A stretch of 64,000 nt of DNA from the NCBI GenBank assembly GCA_030533445.1, contig CM060081.1, forward strand, positions 20,319,611-20,383,610. The letters run 5' to 3'. Of the stretch, positions 1 to 11,715 are shown piece by piece (positions within the stretch are counted from its first letter, which is position 1; each line of letters opens with the position of its first letter). Under the pieces are notes generated by a model. That model had not been told where the DNA came from. It searched no databases and saw nothing but the letters and a program-made list of their open reading frames with translations. The position numbers were made by a program, and so were the translations under genes. Source of the stretch: Cyprinodon diabolis. Lineage: Eukaryota > Chordata > Actinopteri > Cyprinodontiformes > Cyprinodontidae.

Positions 1-240
1 CACAGTTGATTAGCAGATTACGACACGCTGATGCAGTTTAAATGTCTGATCGACGACCCGCTGTTTTTTATTTAGCGTCGTCTTGTCTTGTTGACAAAAA
101 CTCCAACCTATGGCTCATCGTGTTTTAGTCAACAAAGATCCATGTTTAGCTCGTGAGTTTTCGTTATTGTCATGAAAAAAAGCGTCACAGAAATGATTTT
201 GTCATTGTCATTGTTGATGAAAAACAACATTGGTAAGAGC
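1..240. repeat. degraded dispersed repeat, family uncertain
   Basis: This edge segment contains runs such as gttttcgttattgtcatg and ttttagtcaacaaag. They recall a common fish DNA repeat built from tttagtcgactaaa/ttttcgtcattg motifs, another piece of which appears near 11485-11640. No complete ends are visible because the window starts here. The assignment is from recalled motif style only. Confidence 0.3.
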
Positions 241-600
241 AGGGCTTGTGATGACATTCATTCCGGTTTACTGTTTCAAGTCAGCCACTTGGTCTTCCAA
301 AACTGCAGTCTGTTTGTTCTTTTACTTAGCAGTCGTAAAGCCTTCACCTCTTCAACCAAGTCCAGAATGGACTTTTGCTGGAGTTGAATGGCCAAGGTTT
401 CTCCTTAAAGGAAATCCTATACTTTCCTTATCTCCTCAAAACCCTCCAAGGCTGGATTCTTCCTTGGGCCCATGCTGGCAACACCAAGGTAAAAATGGCC
501 AAGCAAATGCCAACAAGATGCCACTTTCACGCTTTTGGTGCAACTTCCAGTGTTACAGGTTACACTCCTGCTAGGGTTTGCTATTTTTCTGGAATAGTTT
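240..600 (-). pseudogene. possible L1-type ORF1 coiled-coil fragment
   Basis: On the minus strand this stretch reads as broken frames rich in Leu, Glu, Lys and Gln at heptad-like spacing, for example LQQKSILDLVEEVKAL followed out of frame by VLEDQVADLKQ. That pattern resembles the coiled-coil ORF1 of L1-like LINEs, where a QVxDLExRS-type segment leads into the RNA-binding domain. No RNA-binding domain, start or ending is present and the frame shifts at least once. The alternative is chance composition, so I hold this weakly. Confidence 0.25.
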
Positions 601-1158
601 AACCCCTGTTTAATTGTATTGCAAAGTATATTTTAATTTTGTTAAAATAGCTTCAAACGTGATCACATCTACATAATCATATTGCAGCTCACTTGCAACA
701 TGATTGTACTTTCTTGCAGTAACAAGAAAGTTTTCTAAATTCTTTGACACTTTAAATCATAAAAACTAACTGAAAAGTAACCTGGGCAAGTAACGAGTTT
801 CTTTCACTGAGCAGAAAATTAGTCAGTAATTCAGTTGCTTTTTTTGATAAGTAACTAGTAACTCTACCTAGTTACTTTTTTAAGTATCTTGGCCGACAGT
901 GTTCACCATAAAACTTTAAAGGGATGCTCCTTGGTTCTGGTTGAATTGTCAGGTTCTCCGGTTCATGCTTAAAATATTTTACTTCATCACAGGACATTGA
1001 GCTTGCTCTATGACGTTTAAAAACTCTGCTCCTTCTTTGTTAGTTGTTTGTGCTGCATTATTATTTCCAAGACAGCTTCGTTCTAGCACTTGAAGCTTTT
1101 TGGTTGCATGTGATGTTCACAGGCGGGACAGGTTTTTGTGTTTGTTACAGTGTAATGT
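600..1158. other. no gene seen; possible MITE scrap at 780-900
   Basis: No coding potential is visible. Around 835-885 the motif agtaactagtaactctacc followed by tagttac resembles the ends of small hAT-like fish MITEs, but no matching partner end or target duplication was found. The rest is AT-rich unique-looking sequence. Confidence 0.3.
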
Positions 1159-1721
1159 TGTATTGAACTCAGAACAGTTCAACAGACAGGCAGTGGTTCA
1201 AAATGTTTAAATAGGAACGTGGGGCTGCCCGTCAGCTGCAGGGCTGATCTCTGCAGGGATAGGGAATACAGGTCAGTGACTGGATTGCAGGGCTGATCAC
1301 GACTTGGAGCAAAGTCACTGACCTGATTCAAAGTTCAGTCCGATCCTGGAGGAAAGAGTAGAATGCAAACGGTAGTTGACTCTCCAGCTTGCGGTGGGCC
1401 TCTTCCCCCCAGAGTTCCTAGAGAGAGAGAGAGAGAGAGCAGACCAAGCGCCAGCCGAAGTCGGTAGAACAGAGCAGACGGGGGCAAAGCAAAACTCAGG
1501 ATCCACAAGGAAGAGACAGGTCCCAATCAGGAAAACAGAACAATATTCAGATCACTGGAGTAAATCTCACCAAACTGCTTGAATAATCTGGCGCAGATGG
1601 TAGGCTAGCAAACAACATATATAGCTGTGGAACCATATGGAAGTGATCACTAATCAACTGCTTGACCAATTAGAAAGGAGAGCAGGAGTAAATGAAAAAA
1701 ATCAGCGTTAAGAACCTGACA
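1159..1721 (-). mobile_element. LTR-like fragment (same family as 38824-39265)
   Basis: Read on the minus strand this begins TGTCAGGTTCTTAACGCTGA and runs through a (CT)n stretch (plus-strand (GA)n near 1421-1439). It aligns by eye over ~350 bp with the plus-strand copy at 38824-39240, sharing for example gttctgttttcctgattg and the block before gctctctctctctct. The TGTCA start suggests a long terminal repeat. A possible 5-bp duplication is aatgt (1154-1158) against aatgc (1722-1726), one mismatch, so the 1159 end is tentative. Open frames across it on both strands are incidental. Confidence 0.5.
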
Positions 1722-3141
<1,420 letters not shown>

Positions 3142-3149
3142 CAAATTAT
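3142..3149. repeat. left target-site duplication of hAT element
   Basis: The octamer caaattat immediately precedes the element and matches caaactat at 5945-5952 in 7 of 8 positions. Eight-base duplication is the hAT superfamily hallmark. Confidence 0.8.
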
Positions 3150-3526
3150 TAGGGGTGGAACAGTGCAAAAAACGTTCGGTACATTACGGTTCGGTACATT
3201 TTCGGTACAGTGCAGAAAAAAAAACATGAACAAAAGGCTATCCTCAAAGGCAACTTTTTATTTTTTAATTCCTACCTGAAATAGCTGCAACTTTCTGTAA
3301 AACAAGAGAACAAGCAGCATATTGTCATATATTGATATACATGAAAGGAGTATTTTTATAAGTGCATCAGTGCCACACATGGCCTTTCTGGGTATTTTAA
3401 CATATGCTACAATATAAACGTGCCCTTTTATTCACATAGCTCTGAACATGAGCTGTAGTTTTTAAGCCTTGCCTTTCACATTAATCCACTATGTACAGCT
3501 GTGTACTGTACTAATTTAATTTAACA

Positions 3527-5564
3527 TTAAACACGTGCATTTGCCATCACCGACTGTACAGCTATGTACTGTACACCTTTACTGGCAGTGACTGTGTCAC
3601 CTGCTGTTGAAAACAAACTCTCAGTGGGTACTAAAGTGGCAGGTATGGCCAGGTAACTCTTTGCCAATACGGCTAGATTGGGATAAACAGACTCAAGTGT
3701 TTTCCACCAGGCAAGAGGGTCAGAGTCAACTGAGGTGCAGTCCTTTGCCATGTAACCACTGACCTCTTCTTGCAACTGCTGTTTCAAATTTGGCTGGTTC
3801 CTTTCCTCAACTTTGAAGAAGGAGCCAAAAAGTTCTGCCATGGCTGACCTCTTCAACGGTTGGGAGGAGGACACCACTGCCATCCCTGGCAAAGCAGTGG
3901 CCTCAGCCTGTGAAGTGGATGGACTGTCCTCTGCTGCAGACAGGGTGTTGTCTTTCTGCAAAATGAAATGACAATTATTTTTTCAGAAAAGACAATAATA
4001 TTAGAGCATATTATTCCCTTAAGGAATACCATTTAGAGTCAGTATATAATAGTAATAATTTGTATGAGGATGGGCAGTTGTATTACATTATAATTTTGAC
4101 ACTGCCACCTGCAGGCGTTTTTTGGTATTGCAGGTAGACAAACAGTCATCCCCCATTGGGGGAATAATAATAAATTATTATTATTATTATTTTATTAATA
4201 TTATTACTAATTATGATAATAATAATGATGATAATAATGATACTAGTTATTGTATAATAAAATAATTATAGTTTTTTATATCCATACCTTTTCTGCTCTG
4301 CTCAGAACCTCTTTGATGAGATCTTCGCAAACTTTCTGCTAACGGGTTGAACCAGGCGATTCAGTGTTTTGAACCTAGGGTCCTGCGCTGTACATTTATT
4401 TAAGAAGTCCCAGAGGTCTGGGTCATCATATCGCCCTTGGAAGTTGTCCCTGATGGCATTTTTTTATGTCTCTTGTGATTGGTGCATCGGCTGTATTTGT
4501 TTCTGTTGATTTCAGAAGTGTAGTTTGCAGTGGCAGGATCATGGAAAGGGATGGGGTGGTTTCTGTGCTTATCACTGCCGTGATAGTCTTCAGTGCCCTC
4601 ATCATGTCAACTAAGGCCTCTGCGTTGGGCAGCTCCAGATCGGAAAGATTCCCAATATCTTTGCTTCTGACACTCCTCTCTTGAGTTTCAGCGAGTTGCG
4701 ACATTACTAATTAGGCAGTGCTTTGGCAAGCCCAGCATTTCTTGCTTGCACTCCAAAAGTGTGCTGCGGTGGTGCTGCGATGGAAAAATCTGACCGTGGA
4801 TCTCATTTTGGCAAGCAAATGCGAGACCTGCTTGATCTCAAGGGCTTTTTTAGCAGCCATGTTGAGGGTATGCGCAAAGCATGCGATATGCGGCCAGAGT
4901 CCTGCTTCCTCGACTGCATTAACAATGTTCCTCGCATTGTCTGTGGTGAAGCCTATGGGCATCCCAGGTTTTTGTAGGTTCCATTCGCTCACAACTTCAC
5001 TTAGCTTTTCAGCCAGATGTGTGCTTGTATTTTGTTCGTGCAAAGGATGCTTTTGTAGCACTAAGGTCCTCATGACCCACTCAGAGCTTATGAAGTGACA
5101 GTTAGGAAGCTCACGGTTGCCTGGGAAGTCCACAAATCTGTTGTGAGTGCAATTGAATGTGCAGCTTTAAATTCCTATTCCACAATTTCTCTTGTTCTGC
5201 TATACAAGGCTGGCACTACCGAGTCCCTTACATTGCTGCCGGAAGGAGGATTGTAGCGAGGTTCAAGCACATGTAATAGATATTTGAATCCGGCCTTTTC
5301 TACTGAGGAATATGGGCGCATAGCAGATGCGTTGTAGATTCCAATTGCTTCGCTAATTGTTTTTGCTCTGAAAGTATTCGTATCAAAGGGTTGTTGTAAT
5401 ACATTTGGGAGACGTAATTGAACACTTTTCTTCCGTTTCGTGCCTGTGATAGAGATATCTGGGTTGTATCGTTTGATATGTGTCGACATATTTGAAGTAT
5501 TCCCACTTACATAATGAACAGGTGTCGAACAACGACGACAGACCGTCTTTGTGTTGTGAACCAC
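3527..5564 (-). pseudogene. hAT (ZBED-like) transposase, broken
   Basis: This encoded a cut-and-paste hAT transposase acting in the nucleus on the element ends. Reading down the minus strand, an N-terminal BED zinc finger (5564-5175) shows CRRC and NMSTHIKRYNP, where the usual final zinc-binding His is Tyr. The RNase H-like core (5133-4711) shows GFTTDNARNIVNAV with the first catalytic Asp and the CFAHTLNMAAKKAL motif. A helical insert follows (4704-4426). The C-terminal hAT dimerisation region (3955-3527) shows LAWWKTLESVYPNLA and PTESLFSTAG with the last catalytic Glu. Breaks are a frameshift between 5175 and 5133, an in-frame TAA at 4711-4713, and another shift near 4300-4420. A GT-AG intron (4287-3956) lies before the last exon and holds an (ATT)n tract at ~4160-4260. 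Family is confident; function is lost. Confidence 0.9.
4160..4262. repeat. (ATT/TAA)n-rich low-complexity tract
   Basis: Imperfect taa/att/atg triplets lie inside the predicted hAT transposase intron. This explains the coding gap between the two 3' coding blocks. Confidence 0.85.
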
Positions 5565-5944
5565 TCACTCTCAATCACTATTATAACCCGAAGTTATCCC
5601 ACACCACTGACTTCAATGATGATGGTGGGTTTTCTAATTCTTCACCACTCGCCATTGTTAGCACTCTCTCGCAACAACACAACAGCGGTACTTTTCCATA
5701 GAGTGCAGTTTGTATTTTAAGGTGGTGTTTACTATCTAGACCAATCCAGGCACCAACCAATCAGAGCTTGCAGGTGGTAGTGGTTAAATGGGTCCTGAAG
5801 GAAACTCTTGCAAAATAAAAGTTACGCGTCCAGATCAATATTAATCCTCTGTACCGTGTGTATTCTGCGTGGAAATACGCCTGCTGAACCATGACCCCAG
5901 TACCGTGACGGTTCGGTACGAATACATATACCGTGCAGGCCCTA

Positions 5945-5952
5945 CAAACTAT
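5945..5952. repeat. right target-site duplication of hAT element
   Basis: caaactat, matching caaattat at 3142-3149 with one substitution. Confidence 0.8.
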
Positions 5953-8014
5953 ATTGTTTTTGTTTTCTTTTCAACCAGTATATCAATAACATGTTCCACT
6001 TTAAGTGGATAAAAGTACAGCATCACCACCAAACCTAATGTGTTGCTGTGGAATGTCTTTAATTTTTCTTTTCCTGGTGGGGCCCTGTCATTTTAGGCAG
6101 AATGTCTCTGACCCTTTACACAGTGAGACAGCCCCCACACCTCTCCAGCTCCTCCGAGCAGTTGACAGGAACAGACGGAGAGTGTGAGCTGAGATAGCAG
6201 AAGGAACCTTGAGTGGGGGCCTATCAGTGGCATGCGGCCTGTATGAGCTGGATGCCACTTGAAGACCTAGCCCTCCATTAATCATATTCAAATCAGCATC
6301 CCAATAAAGCCTCTGCAGTGCTTTCCACTTCTAACCCAGCCTTATCTTAATGTGGACAGATGAAACCACACAGTGTTATCTGTCACTTCTATAGTTTGTA
6401 GTCTTACTATCCCATCACTCACCAGTGATTATTGCGCATTTCTTGATGCCTTGAAGCTGTGATGAGAGCTCATAAACAGTTAATGAAATTAATGCAGCAG
6501 CAGTACAAGATTTAAATGAGAGGCAATAATATCATCTTCTATAATGTGCTTTGTTTGAGCTTCCACATATACAAATATAAAGTGTTCCACTTCACTAAAA
6601 ACTGCTAATAAATCTTTGTTGTCACTGTTGCTGTTCAAACTTTACTCATTTCAGCATCAGCTTGAAGTGACAAGCCGTTTTTGATAGATCTATCTCAAAT
6701 GTACAGCTGTTAAAGGAACTCTTTAATTCTACCGAGAGCAGAGGGAGATCTACGCATGTTTGGAAAGATAAGAATTTCATTATGCTCTCAAGCAGTACGA
6801 ATATCGAATAGGAGTTTGTCTCCGACGGCTTGTCTGTGTCTGCATCTCAATGATATGCTGCACAGCGCCAAGATCTGAAAGTGGTGTTTGCCTGTTTTTC
6901 CTGCTTGGAAGAGTTGTTGGGAATTACTCTAGCTTTTTCAACGAACATGTAACTGGATCCTGACCTTCGGTGCTTTGGAGAACTGATCCTGCATTGGGCA
7001 GATAGCTGAATCAAAGTAACTCTGTAAGTGTATATATTATGTGCTCCTAATGTAGCATGACTACGTACAGTCTCAGCCCATTAGCTGCTATAATCTGACA
7101 CTGTGTACTGATAAATCTTCTTGTTTTTATTTCACAGAATCATTTATATTCGTTTCTTATAATGTGGAAAATGATGCATTACATGTCATTTCTTGATAAA
7201 TGATTAGAAATTTGAACCAACTGATAGAATCATACTCTGACACAGATGTTGAAACTTTATTAATGATGTTTGTATGCAGACTATAATACAATCATTGTTT
7301 TGGCTCCAAGTACAAATATGATATGATTAAGCTCTTTATGTTTGCACTATAAGTGCTAATTTGTATAATATTGTCATTTCCATGCAGAGCTTAATGTGGT
7401 AATTACTGACCGTCAAGATAAAACTGATCTTTACCTTACAGGCTTAAAACAACCACTTTCCTGTTTCAAGATTTTGTGCAGTTCTTTTTTTTATGTCCAT
7501 TATGTTCTAGCAATCAAAGATATATAGGTATTGGAAATGCCTTAATAGTTTAAATAACAATTTTAGCTAATTTTGATTTCTAAATATATATAGATATATA
7601 AGCAAATTCATAAACTATGTATACTTAATGAAAACGGTTTTCAAATAACTGCAATTTTGTTTGATGAGGATTAATTCTAATTGGATGGTTGTAACTGTTG
7701 CTTTTGCCATCACATCATTTTTTCCTATTGGGTTAATCATTCCAGCAAAAAAAAGAGAACAGATATATAAATATTAATCTTTGCAGCACTCTGCCCTATT
7801 TAGTATGAGGCAAAAATGACTGTTCATAAGTCACTTCGAATCCATGCGAGGCACTTCTCTTCTTTGCTGGTGGGGGGGAATTGGGGTGGGTTTGCAGTAC
7901 TGCTGGCAGATATCGCACATATCTGTTTATGCTTGTTCAACATGCACTTTACTGGACTTCTATTTAGGCTCAATGAAGGCTATCCAAACACTATTAAGAT
8001 ATACAATACTTTTT
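5953..8014. other. no protein gene; unique-looking DNA with a possible first exon
   Basis: No frame codes for a recognisable protein. The part 6000-6480 is less AT-rich than its surroundings and contains homeodomain/POU-like strings (ccattaatcatattcaaat near 6273-6291), the look of a conserved non-coding element. The part ~6700-7023 is also richer in GC and ends in a consensus splice donor (aactct|gtaagtg at 7024). It could be a non-coding first exon, but nothing confirms this. From 7030 to 7800 the DNA is AT-rich and featureless. Confidence 0.35.
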
Positions 8015-8019
8015 GTATC
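8015..8019. repeat. left 5-bp target duplication of solo LTR
   Basis: gtatc, repeated exactly at 8519-8523. Confidence 0.9.
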
Positions 8020-8518
8020 TGTCATGGTCTTGGTTCTGTTTGACTTTACTTTGCTCCTTGTTTTCTAGTTTTATTGGTTTAATTCCAGTTTTGTTGTAAT
8101 TTATAGATTTATCATAGTTCTCATGTTTTTCTGTTGTCCTCTGTTGCCCGTGTGTGTGTGTTCCTTTCCCCTTGGCTCCCTCCTTATCTCCTCACACCTG
8201 CTCCTTGTCAACTCACTAGCCCTGCCTTTGTCTCTCTCTGCTATATATGCTCTCCCTCTGCTCTCACTCTTTGTTGGTTCCTTGTCTTTGCTGTCCTCCC
8301 ATGCTGTTGTCCACCTACCTCGTCTCTCCCTGGCTCCTCGTGTCTTGTTTCCCCAGATGTCTCCATAGTTCTGGTTTGCTTTATATTTTTCATGTTGGAT
8401 TTTGGATTTTTGGATTCCCTCCTCTGTTACCTGTGTGTATTTCATTAAAGCTGCAAGAAATCTCCTCAGCCTCTCTGCCTCTGCATTTGGGTCCTCAAAC
8501 CACAACTAAACCCTGACA
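8020..8518 (+). mobile_element. solo LTR (499 bp)
   Basis: The segment starts TGTCATGGTC and ends CCCTGACA, the TG...CA inverted termini of an LTR, and is flanked by a perfect 5-bp duplication gtatc. There is no internal coding region, so it is a solo LTR left by LTR-LTR recombination. The core is C/T-rich on the plus strand, with a TATA-like tatatat near 8240 and an attaaag signal near 8445. It is clearly related to the LTR at 11716-12222 (shared ctctgcatttgggtcctcaa end) and more distantly to those at 26397 and 37108. The several open frames across it are not genes. Confidence 0.9.
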
Positions 8519-8523
8519 GTATC
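8519..8523. repeat. right 5-bp target duplication of solo LTR
   Basis: gtatc, identical to 8015-8019. Confidence 0.9.
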
Positions 8524-8949
8524 AAATCTTCTTTTATTTTTTGTCTGTTTGTAAAGGCATATTATGTGACTATACCCCTTTAAGTCTTCCATAATCAGGG
8601 AGCCCCCTTTAACAACTAAGAGTCTTTATGTCACTTTTTTTTTTTATATTTCTGACCTATTAACATCTAGATAAAATGAAAGAGGATATGCTTAATCTTC
8701 TTATTGAATTATTTTTTTCATATCAGCCAGAAAAGAATCCACATAGTGTAATGGTGCCATTACAACATTTGAATCAGGGGGTTGTCCTATTCTTTATTTT
8801 ATCAACCTTAATAATAGATCAGCAGCCAGTTTCTCTTATGCATTACTTTTAGCCAAGGAAATACAGACAGTAAGAAATGCCACTTTGCAAAACCTAACAG
8901 TAATTGGAATGCTCATCTGGCTAATGTTATGAATTTGAAACCCCTTAAT
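8524..8949. other. no gene seen
   Basis: AT-rich sequence between the solo LTR and the Tc1 element. No repeat end, open frame or RNA gene is recognised. Confidence 0.5.
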
Positions 8950-8951
8950 TA

Positions 8952-9153
8952 CAGGTGCTGGTCATAAAATTAGAATATCATGAAAAAGTAGATTGATTTC
9001 AGTAATTCCATTTAAAAAGTGAAACTTGTATATTATATTCATACATTACATACAAACTCATATATTTCAGATGTTTATTTTGTTTAATTTTGATGATTAC
9101 AAATGACAACAAATGAAAATCTCAAATTCATCATATCAGAAAATTAGAATATT
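8952..9153 (+). repeat. left terminal inverted repeat of Tc1 element (202 bp)
   Basis: Starts caggtgctggtcataaaatt, is preceded by a TA target site (8950-8951), and is a near-perfect inverted copy of 10362-10563. The motif caga/gaaaattagaatatt at its inner end echoes the outer aaaattagaatatcatga. This gives an outer and an inner direct-repeat unit per arm, the IR/DR arrangement known from other fish Tc1 elements. Confidence 0.95.
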
Positions 9154-9270
9154 GTGAAAAGGTTCAAAATTGATGGCCCCTGGTGCCACACTCTAATCAG
9201 CTAATTAACTCAAACCACCTGCAAAAGCCTTTAAATGGTCTTTCAGTCTAGTTCTATAGGCTACACAATC

Positions 9271-10275
9271 ATGGGGAAGACTGCTGACTTGACAGTTGTC
9301 CAAAAGACGACCATCGACACCTTGCACAAGGAGGGCAAGACACAAAAGGTCATCGCTAAAGAGGCTGGCTGTTCACAGAGCTCAGTGTCCAAGCACATTA
9401 ATAGAGAGGCGAAGGGAAGGAAAAGATGTGGTCGAAAAAAGTGTACAAGCAAGAGAGATAACCGCACCCTGGAGAGGATTGTGAAACAAAACCCATTCAA
9501 AAATGTGGGGGAGATTCACAAAGAGTGGACTGCAGCTGGAGTGAGTGCTTCAAGAACCACCACACACAGACGTATGAAAGACATGGGTTTCTGCTGTCGC
9601 ATTCCTTGTGTCAAGCCACTCTTGAACCACAGACAGCGTCAGAAGCGTCTTGCCTGGGCTAAAGAGAAACAGGACTGGACTGCTGGTGAGTGGTCCAAAG
9701 TCATGTTCTCTGATGAAAGTAAATTTTGCATTTCCTTTGGAAATCAAGGTCCCAGAGTCTGGAGGAAAAGAAGAGAGGCACTTCATCCACGTTGCTTGAA
9801 GTCCAGTGTAAAGTTTCCACAGTCAGTGATGGTTTGGGGTGCCATGTCATCTGCTGGTGTTGGTCCATTGTGTTTTCTGAGGTCCAGGGTCAACGCAGCC
9901 ACATACCAGGAAGTTTTAGAGCACTTCATGCTTCCTGCAGCTGACCAACTTTTTGGAGATGCAGATTTCATTTTCCAACAGGACTTGGCACCTGCACACA
10001 GTGCCAAAGCTACCAGTACCTGGTTGAAGGACCATGGTATCCCTGTTCTTAATTGGCCAGCAAACTCTCCTGACCTTAACCCCATAGAAAATCTATGGGG
10101 TATTGTGAAGAAGAAGATGCAATACACCAGACCCAACAATTCAGAAGAGCTAAAAGCCACTATTAGAGCAACCTGGGCTATCATAACACCTGAGCAGTGC
10201 CACAGACTGATCGACTCCATGCCACGCCGCATTGCTGCAGTAATACAGGCCAAAGGAGGCCCAACTAAATACTGA
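9271..10275 (+). CDS. Tc1-family transposase, intact DD34E
   Basis: This enzyme binds the inverted repeats and catalyses cut-and-paste transposition into TA sites. The 334-aa frame starts MGKTADLTVV, where family members usually start; an upstream in-frame ATG at 9235 would add 12 residues but lies beyond the usual start. Residues ~5-45 and ~60-115 form the paired-like helix-turn-helix DNA-binding region, separated by a basic GRKRCGRKK hook (49-57). The catalytic triad is visible: D148 in MFSDES, D238 in FQQDLAPAH, and E273 in NPIENLWG, with 34 residues between the last two. The usual N of FQQDNAP is L here (L239), a possible weakening. There is no stop or frameshift. Length matches the ~340-aa norm, so activity is possible but unproven. 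Confidence 0.95.
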   Translation: MGKTADLTVVQKTTIDTLHKEGKTQKVIAKEAGCSQSSVSKHINREAKGRKRCGRKKCTSKRDNRTLERIVKQNPFKNVGEIHKEWTAAGVSASRTTTHRRMKDMGFCCRIPCVKPLLNHRQRQKRLAWAKEKQDWTAGEWSKVMFSDESKFCISFGNQGPRVWRKRREALHPRCLKSSVKFPQSVMVWGAMSSAGVGPLCFLRSRVNAATYQEVLEHFMLPAADQLFGDADFIFQQDLAPAHSAKATSTWLKDHGIPVLNWPANSPDLNPIENLWGIVKKKMQYTRPNNSEELKATIRATWAIITPEQCHRLIDSMPRRIAAVIQAKGGPTKY

Positions 10276-10361
10276 GTGCTGTACATGCTCATACTTTTCA
10301 TGTTCATACTTTTCAGTTGGCCAACATTTCTATAAATCCTTTGTTTTTATTGGTCTTCAGT

Positions 10362-10563
10362 AATATTCTAATTTTCTGATATGATGAATTTGAGATTTTC
10401 ATTTGTTGTCATTTGTAATCATCAAAATTAAACAAAATAAACATCTGAAATATATGAGTTTGTATGTAATGTATGAATATAATATACAAGTTTCACTTTT
10501 TAAATGGAATTACTGAAATCAATCTACTTTTTCATGATATTCTAATTTTATGACCAGCACCTG
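10362..10563 (-). repeat. right terminal inverted repeat of Tc1 element (202 bp)
   Basis: Mirror image of 8952-9153, ending ttatgaccagcacctg before TA at 10564-10565. Confidence 0.95.
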
Positions 10564-10565
10564 TA

Positions 10566-11480
10566 ATAGGCCACTAGCTTTTGCTGCCCTCTTCCCTTAA
10601 AAAAAACATTGTTATTGTTTGGCTGTAAAACTCTAAAGCTGCACAAAGCAAATTTTCCTTTCTGTCTTTAGCAGCTTTAAAATGTTTCTAAAGGAGGTAA
10701 ATGGAAATTTCATGAGGCTGAAATCCTCTGAGGTGTTGTCAGAAAACTGCACACAGTGCATTTATTTTCTCAAGCGGCTCTGTGATGCTTTACTGGAAAG
10801 AAAAGCAAAAGATGTTAATGAGTTCAGCTTTCTCTGGACACTGCTTCTGTGTACTGCTGCAGTGGGTGTCTAATTTTGCTTTGCCTTTCATTTGTCTGTC
10901 ATGTGGAAGAGGAACAAATGCCTAAAGTGCTGACTTAAAAGCAAATGCTTTTACAGTATATGTTCACTAAGAACATACACTCTGTACACAGAATGAAGTA
11001 TTTAAGTTTTTTTAATCTTTTCACAATTTGTCACATAAAAAACTCAAGCCTTTTATTTGAATGTTCTGTACAAAAACAAAGCTTGAAATTGCAAAGTCAA
11101 AATCAAACAATGCATTGTTATATAATTATGAAAAGTTCATCCCACTTTACCCTGATACAAATAATTAAAATCCAGTCAAATCCAGTTGCCTTACGAATGC
11201 TACTGCACTCATAAGGCACCTCTCTAGGCTCAGTAAAAATTAAGCTACTTTCATAGGTTTGTTAGAAATAATAGAAATTCAGCATCATGAACACCAATGG
11301 AAACTATGGACATGTCAGGAAGGAAGCTGTTGAGGAGCCTAAACAGTGTCAGGTAATTAAGCAATACCCGAAGGTTAAAAGTTTTAAGGACATTGGTCAA
11401 CGAGAATGGAAGAAGTTGGAAAGAGTAAAGCACAAAGCAAAATGTGCAAGTTATGGCTATTTGCTAACAGTGTTGTTTTT
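10566..11480. other. no gene seen
   Basis: Short open frames here (up to ~100 codons near 11287) have no recognisable motif and typical intergenic composition. I do not support any as a gene. Confidence 0.5.
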
Positions 11481-11484
11481 GACT

Positions 11485-11645
11485 GCCATCCTCAAATTTG
11501 TCTTGGTTTTCGTCTTTAGGAACAAAATTGATATTAGTTTTAGTGCCATTTTAGTCATAATGATATGTGAAAGTTTTAGTCCAGTTTTAGTCGACTAAAA
11601 CTCAAAAAGGTTTTAGTCTAGTTTTCTTCAGTTTTATGTTGCACT
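11485..11645. repeat. dispersed repeat with ttttagtcgactaaaac core
   Basis: Contains ttttagtccagttttagtcg followed by actaaaact, a motif set common in a fish DNA-repeat family that uses repeated tttagtc blocks. It is possibly the same family as 1-240. No ends were defined. Confidence 0.4.
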
Positions 11646-11710
11646 TCAAAAAAACACTTAACCTTTACATTTTCTAATAAAGACCAGATTTTTTACCAGA
11701 CTTGCAGCTC

Positions 11711-11715
11711 TTGCC
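11711..11715. repeat. left 5-bp target duplication of solo LTR
   Basis: ttgcc, repeated exactly at 12223-12227. Confidence 0.9.

Larger units (their letters stand above)
3150..5944 (-). mobile_element. hAT transposon with BED-finger transposase, complete ends, inactivated
   Basis: The 2,795-bp element is bounded by taggggtggaac on the left and ggccctac read inward from the right, with cggtac/gtaccg-rich subterminal repeats on both sides (ttcggtacattacggttcgg near 3174-3193; gacggttcggtacg near 5908-5921). An 8-bp target duplication with one mismatch flanks it. The only gene is a minus-strand hAT transposase with frameshifts, a stop and one AT-rich intron. Length and layout fit autonomous-type hAT/ZBED-like elements, so this is a once-autonomous copy now dead. 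Confidence 0.9.
8952..10563 (+). mobile_element. Tc1-like transposon, structurally complete
   Basis: The 1,612-bp element is flanked by TA on both sides (8950-8951 and 10564-10565), with ~202-bp inverted repeats of equal length at each end and one uninterrupted transposase gene between them. Length, TA target and long inverted repeats with internal direct repeats match the Tc1 branch of Tc1/mariner in fish. The two arms look almost identical by eye, which implies a recent insertion. It sits in unique DNA and interrupts nothing recognisable. Confidence 0.95.

Noticed and set aside
8101..8516. Overlapping open frames up to 134 codons on both strands
   Set aside because: They lie wholly within the solo LTR, whose ends and 5-bp duplications are clear; composition bias explains the open frames.
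9783..10307. 174-codon minus-strand open frame
   Set aside because: Shadow of the Tc1 transposase gene.
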